From Acephala macrosclerotiorum (taxonomy: Eukaryota; Ascomycota; Leotiomycetes; Helotiales; Mollisiaceae), in NCBI GenBank assembly GCA_014904845.1, contig MU119963.1, positions 1 through 11,343 on the forward strand: DNA of 11,343 nucleotides, given 5' to 3'. Position numbers and translations under genes: made by a program. The notes under the pieces are model-generated. The model saw only the letters and a list, made by a program, of their open reading frames with translations. It was not told the origin of the DNA and searched no databases. Position 1 is the stretch's first letter; every line of letters starts with the position of its first letter. Shown here piece after piece: positions 1 through 9,335 of the stretch.

Positions 1-1190
1 AAAAAAAAAAAAAAAATAAATAAATTGAAATTTTAAAAAATAAAATATTAATATTAATACGATTATATAATTCGTATAATAATAATTAATTTAATTTAAT
101 TAATAAATAAAATAATTTAAAAAATTAATTAAACGAAATAAAATTTAATTTAATTTAATTAATAAATAAAATATTAAATTTATAAAAAAAAATTTTAAAT
201 TAAAATTAAAATTATATTTATAATATATATTAAATATTTTAAAACGAATTTAAAAATAATTTATATATTAATAAAAACTAAAATAATAAAAATTATTTTT
301 ATTTTTATTAATATAAAATTTATTATTATTAAAATAAATTAAATAATTTATAATATATAAATTATTTAATTTCAAATTAATAACTTTTTAAAAAACTTTT
401 TATAAATAAACGTTATTAATTTTTTTAAAAAAAAAACGAATTTTAATAATAAAATCAAAAATTTAAAAAAAATAAAATTAAAAATCTTTTTAAAAAATTA
501 AATAATTATAACGAATTCGATAATAAAATTATAAAAACTTATTAATATTTTATTTTTAATTTAATATAATATAATTAATAACGTTTAAAATTATTATAAA
601 TATTTTTTAAAAAAATTTATTTTTATTTTAAAATAATTAATATTATTTTAAAAGTTTTTATTAAATTCGTATAATAAATTATCAAATTAAAAATAATAAT
701 TGCAATTATTATTAAATCGAAAATAATAATAATAAATATACAAAAAAATAATAATATATTTTTTATTTAATTATTAAATTTTATTAAATCGATAATAATA
801 TGCGATCGAAAATAAATTTAATTATAAAAATTCAATATAAATATAAATAACGTATATATTAATACAAAAAAAACTTAAAATAATTTATTTTAAATTAAAA
901 ATCAAATTTTAAATCTTATTTAAATTTAATTTTAAACAAAGTTTTTTTTAAACGGAATTTATTTAATTTTTTTTTTTTTATATTTATAAAAAGTATTTAA
1001 TAATAATTTTTTTTTTTAAATATTTATAATATTATTCTACTTTGCATTTAAAATAAACGTATTAAATAAATTTTAATTATAATATTATATCGTTAATAAA
1101 AATTTTAATTATCGAATAAATAAAAAAAAATATTAATAAAAATATTTAATAAAAAAATTAAATAATAATAATATTATTTATTTATAAAAT

Positions 1191-1217
1191 ATAATAATAA
1201 TAATAATAATAATAATA
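1191..1217. repeat. TAA trinucleotide microsatellite
   Basis: An uninterrupted run of about eight to nine ATA/TAA triplets ends in an ATAT tail. It is a simple sequence repeat within the AT-rich block, with no evident function. Confidence 0.8.
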
Positions 1218-1619
1218 TATTTATTAAATATAATTTTTATATTTATTAAATATTTAAAATATTATTAAAATTTTTTATAATTTTATATATTTAAAAAAAA
1301 AATTTATTAATTAATCTTTTAAATTAAACTTTATATTTTTTTAAACTTTTTTAAATTTTTTTTTTTTTAAATAAATTAAATTTTAACGTATATTAATAAA
1401 AATATAAAAAAAATAATAAAAAAATAAATATGATATATTTATTAAAACAAAATCGAAATATATTACAAATATATTAATATATTTCAAAACAAAAATAAAA
1501 TTATATTTTTAAACAATTTAAAAACGATTATAAACGTTATTATTAATAATCGAAAATAATTAAATATTAATTTTTTTATTTAACGAAATTTAAAAATAAT
1601 TAAATATAAATTTTTTTAT

Positions 1620-1980
1620 TCGACGAAAATAATTATTAAATCCGATTAAATAATTTAAAAACAAAAATAAAAAAGTATTTTTTAATAAGTCGAAATTAAT
1701 TTTAATATAAAAAAAATTAAATAATTAAATTCGATTAATATATTTCGAAATAAAAATAAAAATAAATTTTTTAATAATTCGAAAATATTATAAAATAATT
1801 AAAATTCAAAAAAATAATTAATCGCGATTAATATATTTTAAAATAAAAATAAAAACAATTTTTTAATAATTTAAAAACAAAATAATTAAAATTCAAAATT
1901 AAATAATTAATTATAATTAATATATTTTAAAATAAAAATAAAAATATATTTTTTAATAATTTAAAAATAAAATATTTAAA
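1620..1980. repeat. Decayed tandem array, unit about 90 bp
   Basis: Units begin with TAATAA(G/T)TCG or TAATAATTTAA at 1683, 1772, 1864 and 1954, giving spacings of 89, 92 and 90 bp. Each full unit contains, in order, a TAATTAAAATTCAAA-like part, a GATTAATATATTT part, an AAATAAAAATAAAAA part and a T-run. A shorter related unit lies at about 1620-1682, and weaker similarity extends back to about 1440. Differences between units are largely transitions plus small indels, so this is an old minisatellite-like array mutated to AT. Confidence 0.7.
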
Positions 1981-3183
1981 ATATTAAAAAATAAAAAATA
2001 AAAAATTTAAAAATAATTAATAAAAGTATTTTTATTTTACAATTTTTATATATTTATTTTTTATCGATTTAATATTATAATTTTTAATTATATTATATAT
2101 TAAAGTTTTTATAATAATAAAATAAATACTAAAATAAATAGCGAAATATAAAATTAATAATAATATAAAATAATATCGATAATAATTAATTATTAATTTT
2201 TAAATTAATAACGAAATTATTTTATTATAATAAAAATAAAAAAAAATTAAAAATTTATACTAATAAAAAAAAAATATATATATAATTTATATTAAAAATA
2301 AAATAAAAAAATAAATAAAAAAATTATAATAATTAAATAATTTATAAAAAGTTTTTTAATATTATTAAAAAGTATTTATTAACGTAAAATAATTACACAA
2401 ATATTATAATTAAAATTGAAAATAAAAATAAATAAATAATTAAATAATAAAATAAAAAATTAAATAAAAATATATATATTTAACAAATAATTAATATAAA
2501 TTATTATATATTATATTATTATAATTAAAAAGTAATTTATTTAATATTATATAAAAATATAAAATATTTAAAAATATTTAAATATTAAAAATCGTTTTAT
2601 TAATTTTTTATATTTATAATATTAATATTTGTAAAATTATATAATTTTTTTAAAAAAATATTTAATAATATTTAAAAACTTTCAAATTTTCGATTAATAA
2701 TATTAAATTTCGTAAATATAAATAAATTTATTTTTTAATTATTATAAAAACTAAAAAAAACTTTTATATTTAATAAATATTATATTTATTATACGTTATT
2801 ATTATTATTATAATTTTTATTAAAATATATTAATATTATAAATATATTATTTAATAAATTCTTTTAATTAAAATACGTTAAAATTTAAAATAAAAAAAAA
2901 ATTAAAATATAAAATTTTAATTAAAAATTATTAAAAACTTTATAAAAATTAAATTAACGATTTAAATATATTTATTATATTCGAAGTTTTTTATATTAAA
3001 TATATAATAATAAAAATAAAATTATACGAATAAATTTAATCGCTTTAATAAATAAATAAAATAAAAAATATATATATATATATTTTTTAAAAATTTAAAA
3101 TTTTTTAATTTAATAATTATAAAAATAATTAAATTAATTTAATAAAAATATTATATTTTATAATCGTTTTAAAGCAAATATTT

Positions 3184-3400
3184 ATTAAAATTCTTATAAT
3201 TTTTTATAAAAACGTTTTTGCGAAATTTGCAAAATAAAATATATATCGAATAAAAAAAAGAAAAAAATCGTTCGTTAATTAATTCGTTTACGAATCGGCG
3301 AACGATTTTTTTTTTCAAAATGAAAAAAATATTTTAAATTTATTTAAAACTTTTATAATAAATTTAATTAATATTTTAAATTATAAATTTTAAATATTTA
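3184..3400. repeat. Dispersed repeat copy A with palindromic core
   Basis: It shares with copies B and C the ordered landmarks TTTTTTATAAAAA, GCAAAATAAAATATA, TCGAATAAAA, the palindrome, a T-run and then an A-rich stretch, all in the same orientation. The core has a perfect 14-bp outer inverted repeat (3261-3274 with 3299-3312) and a 6-bp inner one (3282-3287 with 3290-3295). No coding capacity is seen. It is probably part of a mutated transposable element, of unknown class. The outer ends are approximate. Confidence 0.65.
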
Positions 3401-4350
3401 AATATTTAATTTTAAATTAATATTATTAATAATATTTTAATACTAATAATACGAAATTAGCGTTATTAATATTAAAATAAAAATAATTAATAATATTAAT
3501 AATTAATTAACGAATAAATAATATTAATAACGTATATACTTTTTAATAAAACGATTAATAAAAAATATTTTTTTTAATAAATTAAATAAAATAATTATAT
3601 TTTTTATTTAATTATTATTAATATAAATAAAAATAATAAATTAATAAATTATTTATAAAATTCAAAAATTATAATTTTTTTTTTTTTTAATTTTTATATA
3701 TATATTATTAATATATTTATAATTATTTTTTTATAAAAAAATAATTAATAAAAAATAAATTTAATTTAAAAATTAATATTAATATTTATTAAATTACGTA
3801 TTATTTATATAATACGAATTATTTTAATTATAACGAAAAATATTAAATTTAATTAATTTATTAAAAATTTAATAATTTTATAATTTTAAAATAATATATA
3901 ATTATTTTAATAAAAAATATTAAAATATTATAATTATAATTAATTTAAATTAAATATTATTAAATTTTTCTTTTATTAATCGTTTTATTAAAAAATATAT
4001 ATATTAATAATAATATTAATTTAAAATTAAATATTTAAATATTTAAAACTTATAATTTATAGTATTTATTTAATTTATTATAAAGATTTTAAATAAATTT
4101 ATTAAGTACATATTAAAATATTAAATTATAAAATTAAAATTTATTAAGTTTTAATATTTTTTATTAAAATTTATATATAAATTCATAATCGCGTTTTATT
4201 TAATTAATAAATTTTTATTATTTTATAAATTATATAAATAAATAAAATAAAAAATAAAAATATTAATATTATTTAAAATTTAATTATAAAATTAATTAAT
4301 TTAAATAAAGTTTATACGCGTAAAAATATTAATTAAATATGCGAATAATT

Positions 4351-4380
4351 ATATTATATTACGTTATATTATATTACGTT
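4351..4380. repeat. Perfect 15-bp tandem duplication
   Basis: ATATTATATTACGTT occurs twice head to tail (4351-4365 and 4366-4380). Both copies keep the single CG, so the duplication either postdates the mutation of this block or its CpG was spared in both. Confidence 0.85.
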
Positions 4381-4624
4381 ATTTAATATTTAAAAATTGA
4401 ACGATTTAATTAATTAAATATAATTATATAAAAATTGCACGTAATCGTTTATAATTGTTAAAAATTAAAATTTTTAATATTTTTATTAATCGATTATTAT
4501 TAAACGTTAAAAATTTAAATATATAATTATTATATAATACGTATTATTAATAAATTATTAATATTATTAACAATTGATTAATAATAATAAAAAATAAATT
4601 TTATTTTAAATATTATTTAATAAA

Positions 4625-4930
4625 ATTTAAATTATTATTTTAATTTTCAATTTTTATAAAATATTTAAATTAAAAGTTTTTTATTTGAAATTTGAAATAA
4701 AAATAAATTATTAAAATCGAAAATTTTATAATTTTTTATAAAAATATTTTTACGAAATTTGCAAAATAAAATATACGTCGAATAAAAAAAAAAAAACTCG
4801 TTCGTTATTAATTCGTTTAACGAATCGTTAAACGAGTTTTTTTTTTTAAAACGAAAAAAAAAATTTATATTTTAAACGTTTTTTTTTAAAAAAATTTTAT
4901 TTATTACAAAGTATTATAATAAAATATTTA
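4625..4930. repeat. Dispersed repeat copy B with palindromic core
   Basis: This is the best-preserved partner of copy C. Similarity runs from about 4625 (a TTTTAATTTT region) through ATAAATTATTAAAAT, ATATACGTCGAATA and the palindrome. The outer inverted repeat is 17 bp (4786-4802 with 4831-4847, A-run plus CTCGTT against AACGAG plus T-run). The inner one is 7 bp (4811-4817 with 4819-4825, ATTCGTT/AACGAAT). It has the same orientation as copies A and C. The outer limits are estimates. Confidence 0.65.
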
Positions 4931-5132
4931 AAAAAATTTTAAAAAAAAATTTTTATTTAAAAAATTAAAATATTATTATTAAAAAAAAATTTAAAAAAGA
5001 AATTTTTTTTTTATTTTATTTTATTAATATATTTATATTTTATATAATATTTAATTTAAAAATTACGTGTTTATTTAATATTAAATAATTATTTATTATT
5101 TTATTGAATAATTTAATTATAAACTCGTTATT

Positions 5133-5251
5133 TTTATTCAATTGAATAATATTCAATAATATTCAATAATTATTCAAATAACTGAGTAATTCTTTCTCAC
5201 ACTATATCGCGATAATAACTCGAAACTTTATATTACCCAATATATATTGTT
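5133..5251 (-). other. Presumed 3' untranslated region and poly(A) signal
   Basis: After the TGA at 5254-5252 the sequence stays mixed for about 60 bp and then turns AT-rich. An AATAAA on the coding strand lies at 5138-5133, about 115 bp past the stop. This spacing is reasonable for a fungal 3' end, but the motif occurs by chance in AT-rich DNA, so it is only a candidate. Confidence 0.3.
5141..5170. repeat. 10-bp AT-rich tandem at gene-island edge
   Basis: Two perfect decamers ATTCAATAAT (5151-5160 and 5161-5170) follow a one-mismatch copy (5141-5150). A related TATTCAAATA comes directly after. The array sits where the gene's downstream region passes into the AT-rich block. Confidence 0.7.
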
Positions 5252-7409
5252 TCATATTGTGGCCAACACTGCCTCTGCTAACCTATCCATCCACGCGCTG
5301 ATAAAGGAAGTCATCTTCAAATCACTCGAATATCCTTTGTATGGTATTGCGCCTTTCCAATACGGTGGTCGCTCCTCTTCCATAAACCCCCATTCGGTTC
5401 CGCCTGCGGTGACCCGGCTGGTTTCCCACGTTGGATCGATTAATGTGATCATGTTCAACTCGTATGCCATAGTCCCGTCTGCGTCGTATGGCTCGGCAGG
5501 TGCCTTGCACTCCAACTTCGAATACGCAATTGAACCTTGGTCGATGACATTTAATATTCTAGGTGGAGGGTCAGAAAAGTTTGGTTTGTGAAAGTGACTT
5601 GATTCTGAATCTGATCGATTGTCCGAATCTTCACTTGGTTCCTTGTTTTTGGGCTGAGGATTATCGTCATGGTCCCATTGTGCTTCATTGCTAGACACAA
5701 CACTGCTGGGTTGAAAATTGTCCCAAGGCAGTGAAATCATGGCTAGGGACTGAAGATGAGTTCCGACATGCTTCTGTAGAGCCTGTTGCATCGAAATAGG
5801 GTCTTGCTTCAAGTGTTCCAAACTATCTGGAATTCCTCCGCAGAACTGGCAGAATTTGAATATGTCAGTTACTGGTCGTTGACTAATCTGTGCGAGCATA
5901 GGAAGCTGCTTCTCAGCTAGGCTATCGCCATGGATTTGACGCATGTGTTGTATGTAGTCATCTTCACTTGGAAATACCAGCTCTTCCGCAGTGGAAAAAG
6001 TTGATCCAGATGTATGCATCAAACAAATCCATTCGACTAGCATATGCTCTCGCACCATATGTGTTATCCAGTCATCAGATGTCCGAAAGGCATGCTGCGG
6101 CTTATCACACTCTTCGAATGTGCAAATGTACGGCGCGAGATCTCGTATAAAATGTTCCCTTTTTTATCTCGTTAATCCAAATTTCTTGATCGGGATAGAG
6201 GATACTCACTTCCAACGAGACCCTGAAGCTTCCTTGACTGGGCATAGTATGCGGCAGTAAGGGCACTCAAAAACATTATTTTTGATGCTGGATTTCGGTG
6301 GTTTTGGAATGTCTAATTTATTGCCTGACATAGATGACCTAGTGATCTGGGAAGAGTTGTCTTCAGAAGGAGCGACTGTAGAAAGCTCCTTAGATTTGAG
6401 TGTCGACGCCTTGGTTGAAGACATTGCGGGAGCTGACGACTGATCCGCTTCTGGGGTATCCTCCTTTGATACCAAAGCTTGAGTCTCGCAGAGATCCTCG
6501 GTATTTCTTTCTGGGTGTAAAGGTTGAGATATGGTTGGTAAAGTTATTTCCACGTGTTTTGCAACTCGTGAAAGTTTCTCTTGATGTTTCCGCCTATATA
6601 GAAATCTTCTCCACCGCCGTGAGACTGATTCAAGGACTCGCTCACGAAGTAGTTCGGACGCTTGTGGGATATCGCGTCCTATCACCAGTGCAGCGAAGCG
6701 TTTAAATCCCGGGGTCATGTCTTGACCGTTCTCGTCCTTCGGGATGAATTCTTCTGCCCGCCCATCACTCTGGTGTATGCCCAATCTTCTGATTGATGTT
6801 GATAGTCTGTTTAAACGATCGATGGCTCCTTCGATATCTAAGTAAGCTTCTGATAGAAGTTTATGAGAGAATTTTGAGTCTAGGTCTATTGATATAGAAG
6901 CAAAGACGAGGACCGAGATTGGGGATTCAAACAATCCTCTAGCATATCACTATCTGGCCTCAAACAATCCCGCGCTTCAGGAGCTTCCATGGGTACATTT
7001 GTTTCTGCACTGGCTGATACCAGCTCAGGGAGGGAGTCGGTCTTGATTTCGGGAAGCCTGATTTTATACGTTCCACGAATACCTTGAAAAAATGTCAGTT
7101 TGGTAAAGTCACTAAACATTCGTTGAGCTTACAGTATTCGAGATTCGCGCATAGCGCATCAAGCAACTGGAATATAAGATGGTACGTTTTGGAACTATCT
7201 CGTAATCGATGATCAATCGAGGCATGACCTCCAGCAAACACACCAAGGTTTGCGGCCCACATGTTAAAGCGAGCTTGTTGTTCTTCTGCCCACTCCTCTT
7301 GGTCACATATTTGAAGGGGATCTAATAAGTATGCAGTAAAAGCATCAGAGCAGTCTTTCGCGCGTACTGCTATGGAGGACCTTTCCACGGGAGGCAGCCA
7401 TCGAGACAT
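5252..7409 (-). CDS. Fungal multi-C2H2 zinc-finger protein, 669 aa, four exons
   Basis: Exons 7409-7133, 7082-6933, 6885-6210 and 6158-5252 join in frame (2010 nt). ATG 7409 is the first in-frame ATG after a stop at 7454-7452. Residues 47-71 (RFNMWAANLGVFAGGHASID, then HRLRD) match the opening block of a large family of uncharacterised filamentous-fungal proteins; residues 160-176 (AIDRLNRLSTSIRR core) and basic 231-247 (RRWRRFLYRRK) are also typical. Residues 254-346 are a Ser/Thr-rich linker. Fingers: C350-x2-C353 with H370 nearby; C380-x4-C385-x15-H401-x4-H406; W411/C413/H416 leading to H439-x4-H444; C471-x2-C474 with H498-x3-H502. I recall this as the AcuF-like C2H2 zinc-finger family; the name should be checked. 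Residues 529-566 are acidic and polar; 567-669 are not recognised. No signal peptide or membrane segment is seen. A nuclear, nucleic-acid-binding role is inferred only from the fingers. The gene stands alone, with AT-rich DNA on both sides. Confidence 0.85.
6159..6209 (-). other. Intron 3 (51 bp)
   Basis: The donor GTGAGT is near-consensus. A TTAAC branch-site match lies about 15 bp before the acceptor AAAAAAG. It splits codon 368 (AA|G, Lys) inside the zinc-finger region and joins ...SGSRW to K-EHFIRDLAPYICTFEECDK, a continuous family-typical stretch. Read-through would meet TGA immediately after the donor codon. Confidence 0.9.
6886..6932 (-). other. Intron 2 (47 bp, exact borders uncertain)
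   Basis: A frame change of two bases is required between the exon ending near 6933 and the exon containing DSKFSHKLLSEAY. Donor GTTTGA at 6932 with acceptor CAATAG ending at 6886 satisfies this and rebuilds codon 143 as Tyr. An identical GTTTGA 33 bp further upstream (6965) would give an 80-bp intron in the same phase. An acceptor CCTAG 6 bp downstream would also keep frame. No strong branch site is visible for the 47-bp version. The existence of the intron is well supported; its borders are not. Confidence 0.6.
7083..7132 (-). other. Intron 1 (50 bp)
   Basis: The donor is GTAAGC and the acceptor is TTCAAG, with a CTGAC branch-site match close to the acceptor. It interrupts codon 93 after its first base (T|GT, Cys). 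Removing it joins ...CANLEY to C-IRGTYKIRLPEIK without a stop, whereas reading through meets TGA 12 codons later. Confidence 0.85.
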
Positions 7410-7562
7410 GATACAGGATCTTTTGTCGAGAACTCTAACAACAAATTGATTCTAGATCATCGAAGGTACATTGTAAATGCTCGGATCGCATAGAGCAAAT
7501 ATGTCTAGCCAGAAATCGGATTCATCACGACGGTGTGAGGAACACTTAAAACTAGTAGTACA
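7410..7562 (-). promoter_or_regulatory. Upstream region of the zinc-finger gene, with short upstream ORFs
   Basis: About 150 bp of ordinary base composition separates the start codon from the AT-rich block, so any normal-composition promoter or leader is very short. On the coding strand it holds small upstream ORFs: 7525-7505 (6 codons), 7491-7435 (18 codons), 7471-7457 (4 codons) and 7460-7452 (ATG ATC TAG, in frame with the main start). If transcribed, they could lower translation of the main ORF. No convincing TATA box or factor site can be singled out, because TATA-like strings are everywhere in the adjacent AT-rich DNA. Confidence 0.35.
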
Positions 7563-8745
7563 TAATATTATCAGAATATATTATTTAAAAATTTTCGAAC
7601 GAAAAAATACGATATAAAAACGATAAAAATACGATTATTTTCAAAAATAAAAATATAAATAAATTTATTAAATATTAATTATTTATTTTTTAAACGATTT
7701 TTATATTTATTAATAAATTTGTTTTTTGTTTTTTTATTAATATAAATTGTTTATATATTAATATTATAAATATTATAATTACAATTTTTAATAAAATAAA
7801 AATAATAAAAATAAGATTTAATAAATTTTTTTTTATTAATTAAATATTATTTTTTAAATCGATTTTAAATATATTTTCGTTTTTAAATTTAAATTATTTA
7901 TAATAATCGTTTTTTAATCGCTATAAATTAAATATAAAAATTATTAAACGATATATATTTGTATTAATAAAAAAAACTCACGTAAAATAAGTAATTATAA
8001 TATAATATTTAAATATAATTATATTAATATTATTATTAAAAAAAACGTAAATTAATTTTTAAATAAAAAAATTTAAATATTTATTATAAATTAAATTTTA
8101 TAATTAATATTTAATAATTATATTAATTTTTTAAAAAAAAATATTTTATTTAATAATATTTATATATTTTTTTTATTTATTATAAATCGTTTAAAATTTT
8201 TATATTAAAATTCGTTTAAAAGTTTTTTTTTAAATACTAATAATTTAATTAAATAAAAATAATTTATTAAATTAAAAAAACAATAATATAAAAAAAATAA
8301 TTTAATTTTTAATAAATTATAAAATTAAATATATTATATAATATATTAATAACGTTTTAAAAATCGATAAACGAATTAATTTAAATATATTATATTTAAA
8401 AAACGAATAAAAAAATATTTTAATTTATAATTTATATTATTTTTTAAATTAATATTAAATTAAAAATAAAAAAATTATTTATTTTATTTTTATTTAATTA
8501 ATATAATAAATAATTAATTGTTTTTTCGATATAAAATTATAATTTTTATTTAAAAAAAAAAAAATTATTAATTCGAAATTTAATAAAAAATAATATATTA
8601 ATTAAATTTTTTTTTTTAAAAAATTTATATATAAAAAAAAAAAATATATTAAATATATTTATAATTATAAATAAAATATTATAATTAATATTATATATTT
8701 TATTTTAAAATTTAAATATATTATTTTTTAAATAAAACGAATTTT
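7563..8745. other. AT-rich block between the two islands; no gene
   Basis: Base composition changes abruptly at about 7560 and again at about 8745. In between the sequence has the same CG-only residue pattern as the left block. I see no reading frame, RNA gene or clear repeat structure here beyond short A/T runs and a few CGAT-containing near-repeats at 7606-7636. Confidence 0.75.
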
Positions 8746-8747
8746 TA

Positions 8748-9144
8748 TTGCCTGTTCGGCATGAGAACTAATGTCAACTTTTATCAAGTCACGTGTAATT
8801 CACGTGGCACGAGTTAATTCAACTATGGGCGAAAAACACCAAATTTAATCGAGATGCCCAAACGCAGCGATTGGATTGGTCTGTTAAGAATTCCGCAGTC
8901 ACGAGACTTCGGACTAATATGCAGCCGATCCGGTGAAGAACACCAAAACCTCGATTTACGTGCGACCGCGCTGCGCCTACAATTATAATATATCAGCTAA
9001 TCCAAATCACGTAAGACTTGTAAATAAGTTGAAACTCAATTAAATACTACTAGATTCTAAGTTTCAAGCGATTCTATTAATCCGTTGTTGCGCAAATCAA
9101 TAGAATATAGTCGCACTCAGTAAAAATCGCGACCGCAAAACTCC
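8748..9144. other. Small unmutated island without coding sequence
   Basis: About 400 bp of ordinary composition has abundant CpA and TpG, so it has escaped the mutation around it. Every frame is broken by stops; the longest from an ATG (8761) ends after about 18 codons. No tRNA boxes are seen. It contains two CACGTG motifs, two inverted CCAAT motifs (8870-8879) and a near-match between 8831-8843 and 8935-8947 (GAAAAACACCAAA / GAAGAACACCAAA). It could be a remnant of a gene's flank, or the unique part of a mobile element; neither can be shown. Confidence 0.5.
8790..8806. promoter_or_regulatory. Paired CACGTG (E-box) motifs
   Basis: CACGTG occurs at 8790-8795 and 8801-8806, separated by TAATT. 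CACGTG is the core recognised by fungal bHLH factors of the Cbf1/Pho4/SREBP type. No gene is seen close downstream on either strand, so a regulatory role here is only a possibility. Confidence 0.25.
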
Positions 9145-9238
9145 TAAGTGCGTTTCTGCCTTAGGCATTAAGGCACTTATTTACTTACTCACTTAAGTGC
9201 TGGATATCTCTATAGTTGTGCAGCTTTCAAGGGGGGTC

Positions 9239-9257
9239 CCAGGGGGTCTCCCCCTGG
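9239..9257. repeat. GC-rich hairpin 1 in tandem unit 1
   Basis: A perfect 8-bp inverted repeat, CCAGGGGG / CCCCCTGG, has a 3-nt spacer TCT. It is embedded in the longer G/C block GGGGGGTCCCAGGGGGTCTC. It is much richer in G+C than anything nearby. The corresponding stretch of unit 2 is destroyed by transitions. Confidence 0.8.
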
Positions 9258-9316
9258 TAAATAACTCTCTATAATCAATTGAATCGATCGTAGTAGCTAA
9301 ATATAAGACGGGGATC

Positions 9317-9335
9317 CCAGGGGGTGTCCCCCTGG
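9317..9335. repeat. GC-rich hairpin 2 in tandem unit 1
   Basis: The same 8-bp stem as hairpin 1, CCAGGGGG / CCCCCTGG, has spacer TGT and is preceded by GGGGAT. The two hairpins lie 78 bp apart and share following sequence of the form TGGTA...CTCTATA, so the unit itself contains an older internal duplication. Confidence 0.8.

Larger units (their letters stand above)
1..5180. other. AT-rich block, probably RIP-degraded repeats; no gene
   Basis: The sequence is almost entirely A and T. Most residual C/G are in CG, a minority in AACTT-like contexts, and CA/TG are very scarce. This agrees with ascomycete RIP, which changes C mainly in CpA. No frame carries a plausible protein, and stop codons are dense in all six. 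Parent elements cannot be identified by eye. Recognisable structure is limited to the tandem arrays and the dispersed repeat copies A and B listed separately. No tRNA or rRNA is seen. Confidence 0.8.

Noticed and set aside
1440..1980. CRISPR-like array
   Set aside because: The units are contiguous variants of one 90-bp sequence without unique spacers, and the genome is fungal.
4786..4847. Palindrome with T-run as an intrinsic transcription terminator
   Set aside because: Hairpin plus T-run termination is bacterial; the structure recurs within a dispersed repeat and is symmetrical (A-run and T-run), not placed after a gene.
1..5180. Mitochondrial origin for the AT-rich DNA
   Set aside because: No mitochondrial genes, tRNAs or rRNAs are visible, and a nuclear gene with spliceosomal introns lies in the same contig. 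CpG retention fits nuclear RIP better.
5247..5591. Plus-strand open frame of 114 codons
   Set aside because: It lies antisense to the last exon of the zinc-finger gene, has no recognisable motif, and its length follows from the codon pattern of the real gene.
6400..6705. Plus-strand open frame of 101 codons
   Set aside because: It is antisense to exon 3, which has family-typical protein sequence; no independent evidence of coding was found.
7112..7306. Minus-strand 64-codon frame overlapping exon 1
   Set aside because: It is an out-of-frame shadow; the frame starting at 7409 carries the conserved N-terminal block.
8935..9140. tRNA gene in the small island
   Set aside because: No credible B-box (GGTTCRANYCC) or cloverleaf; the closest string (GTTTCAAGC near 9060) does not fit.
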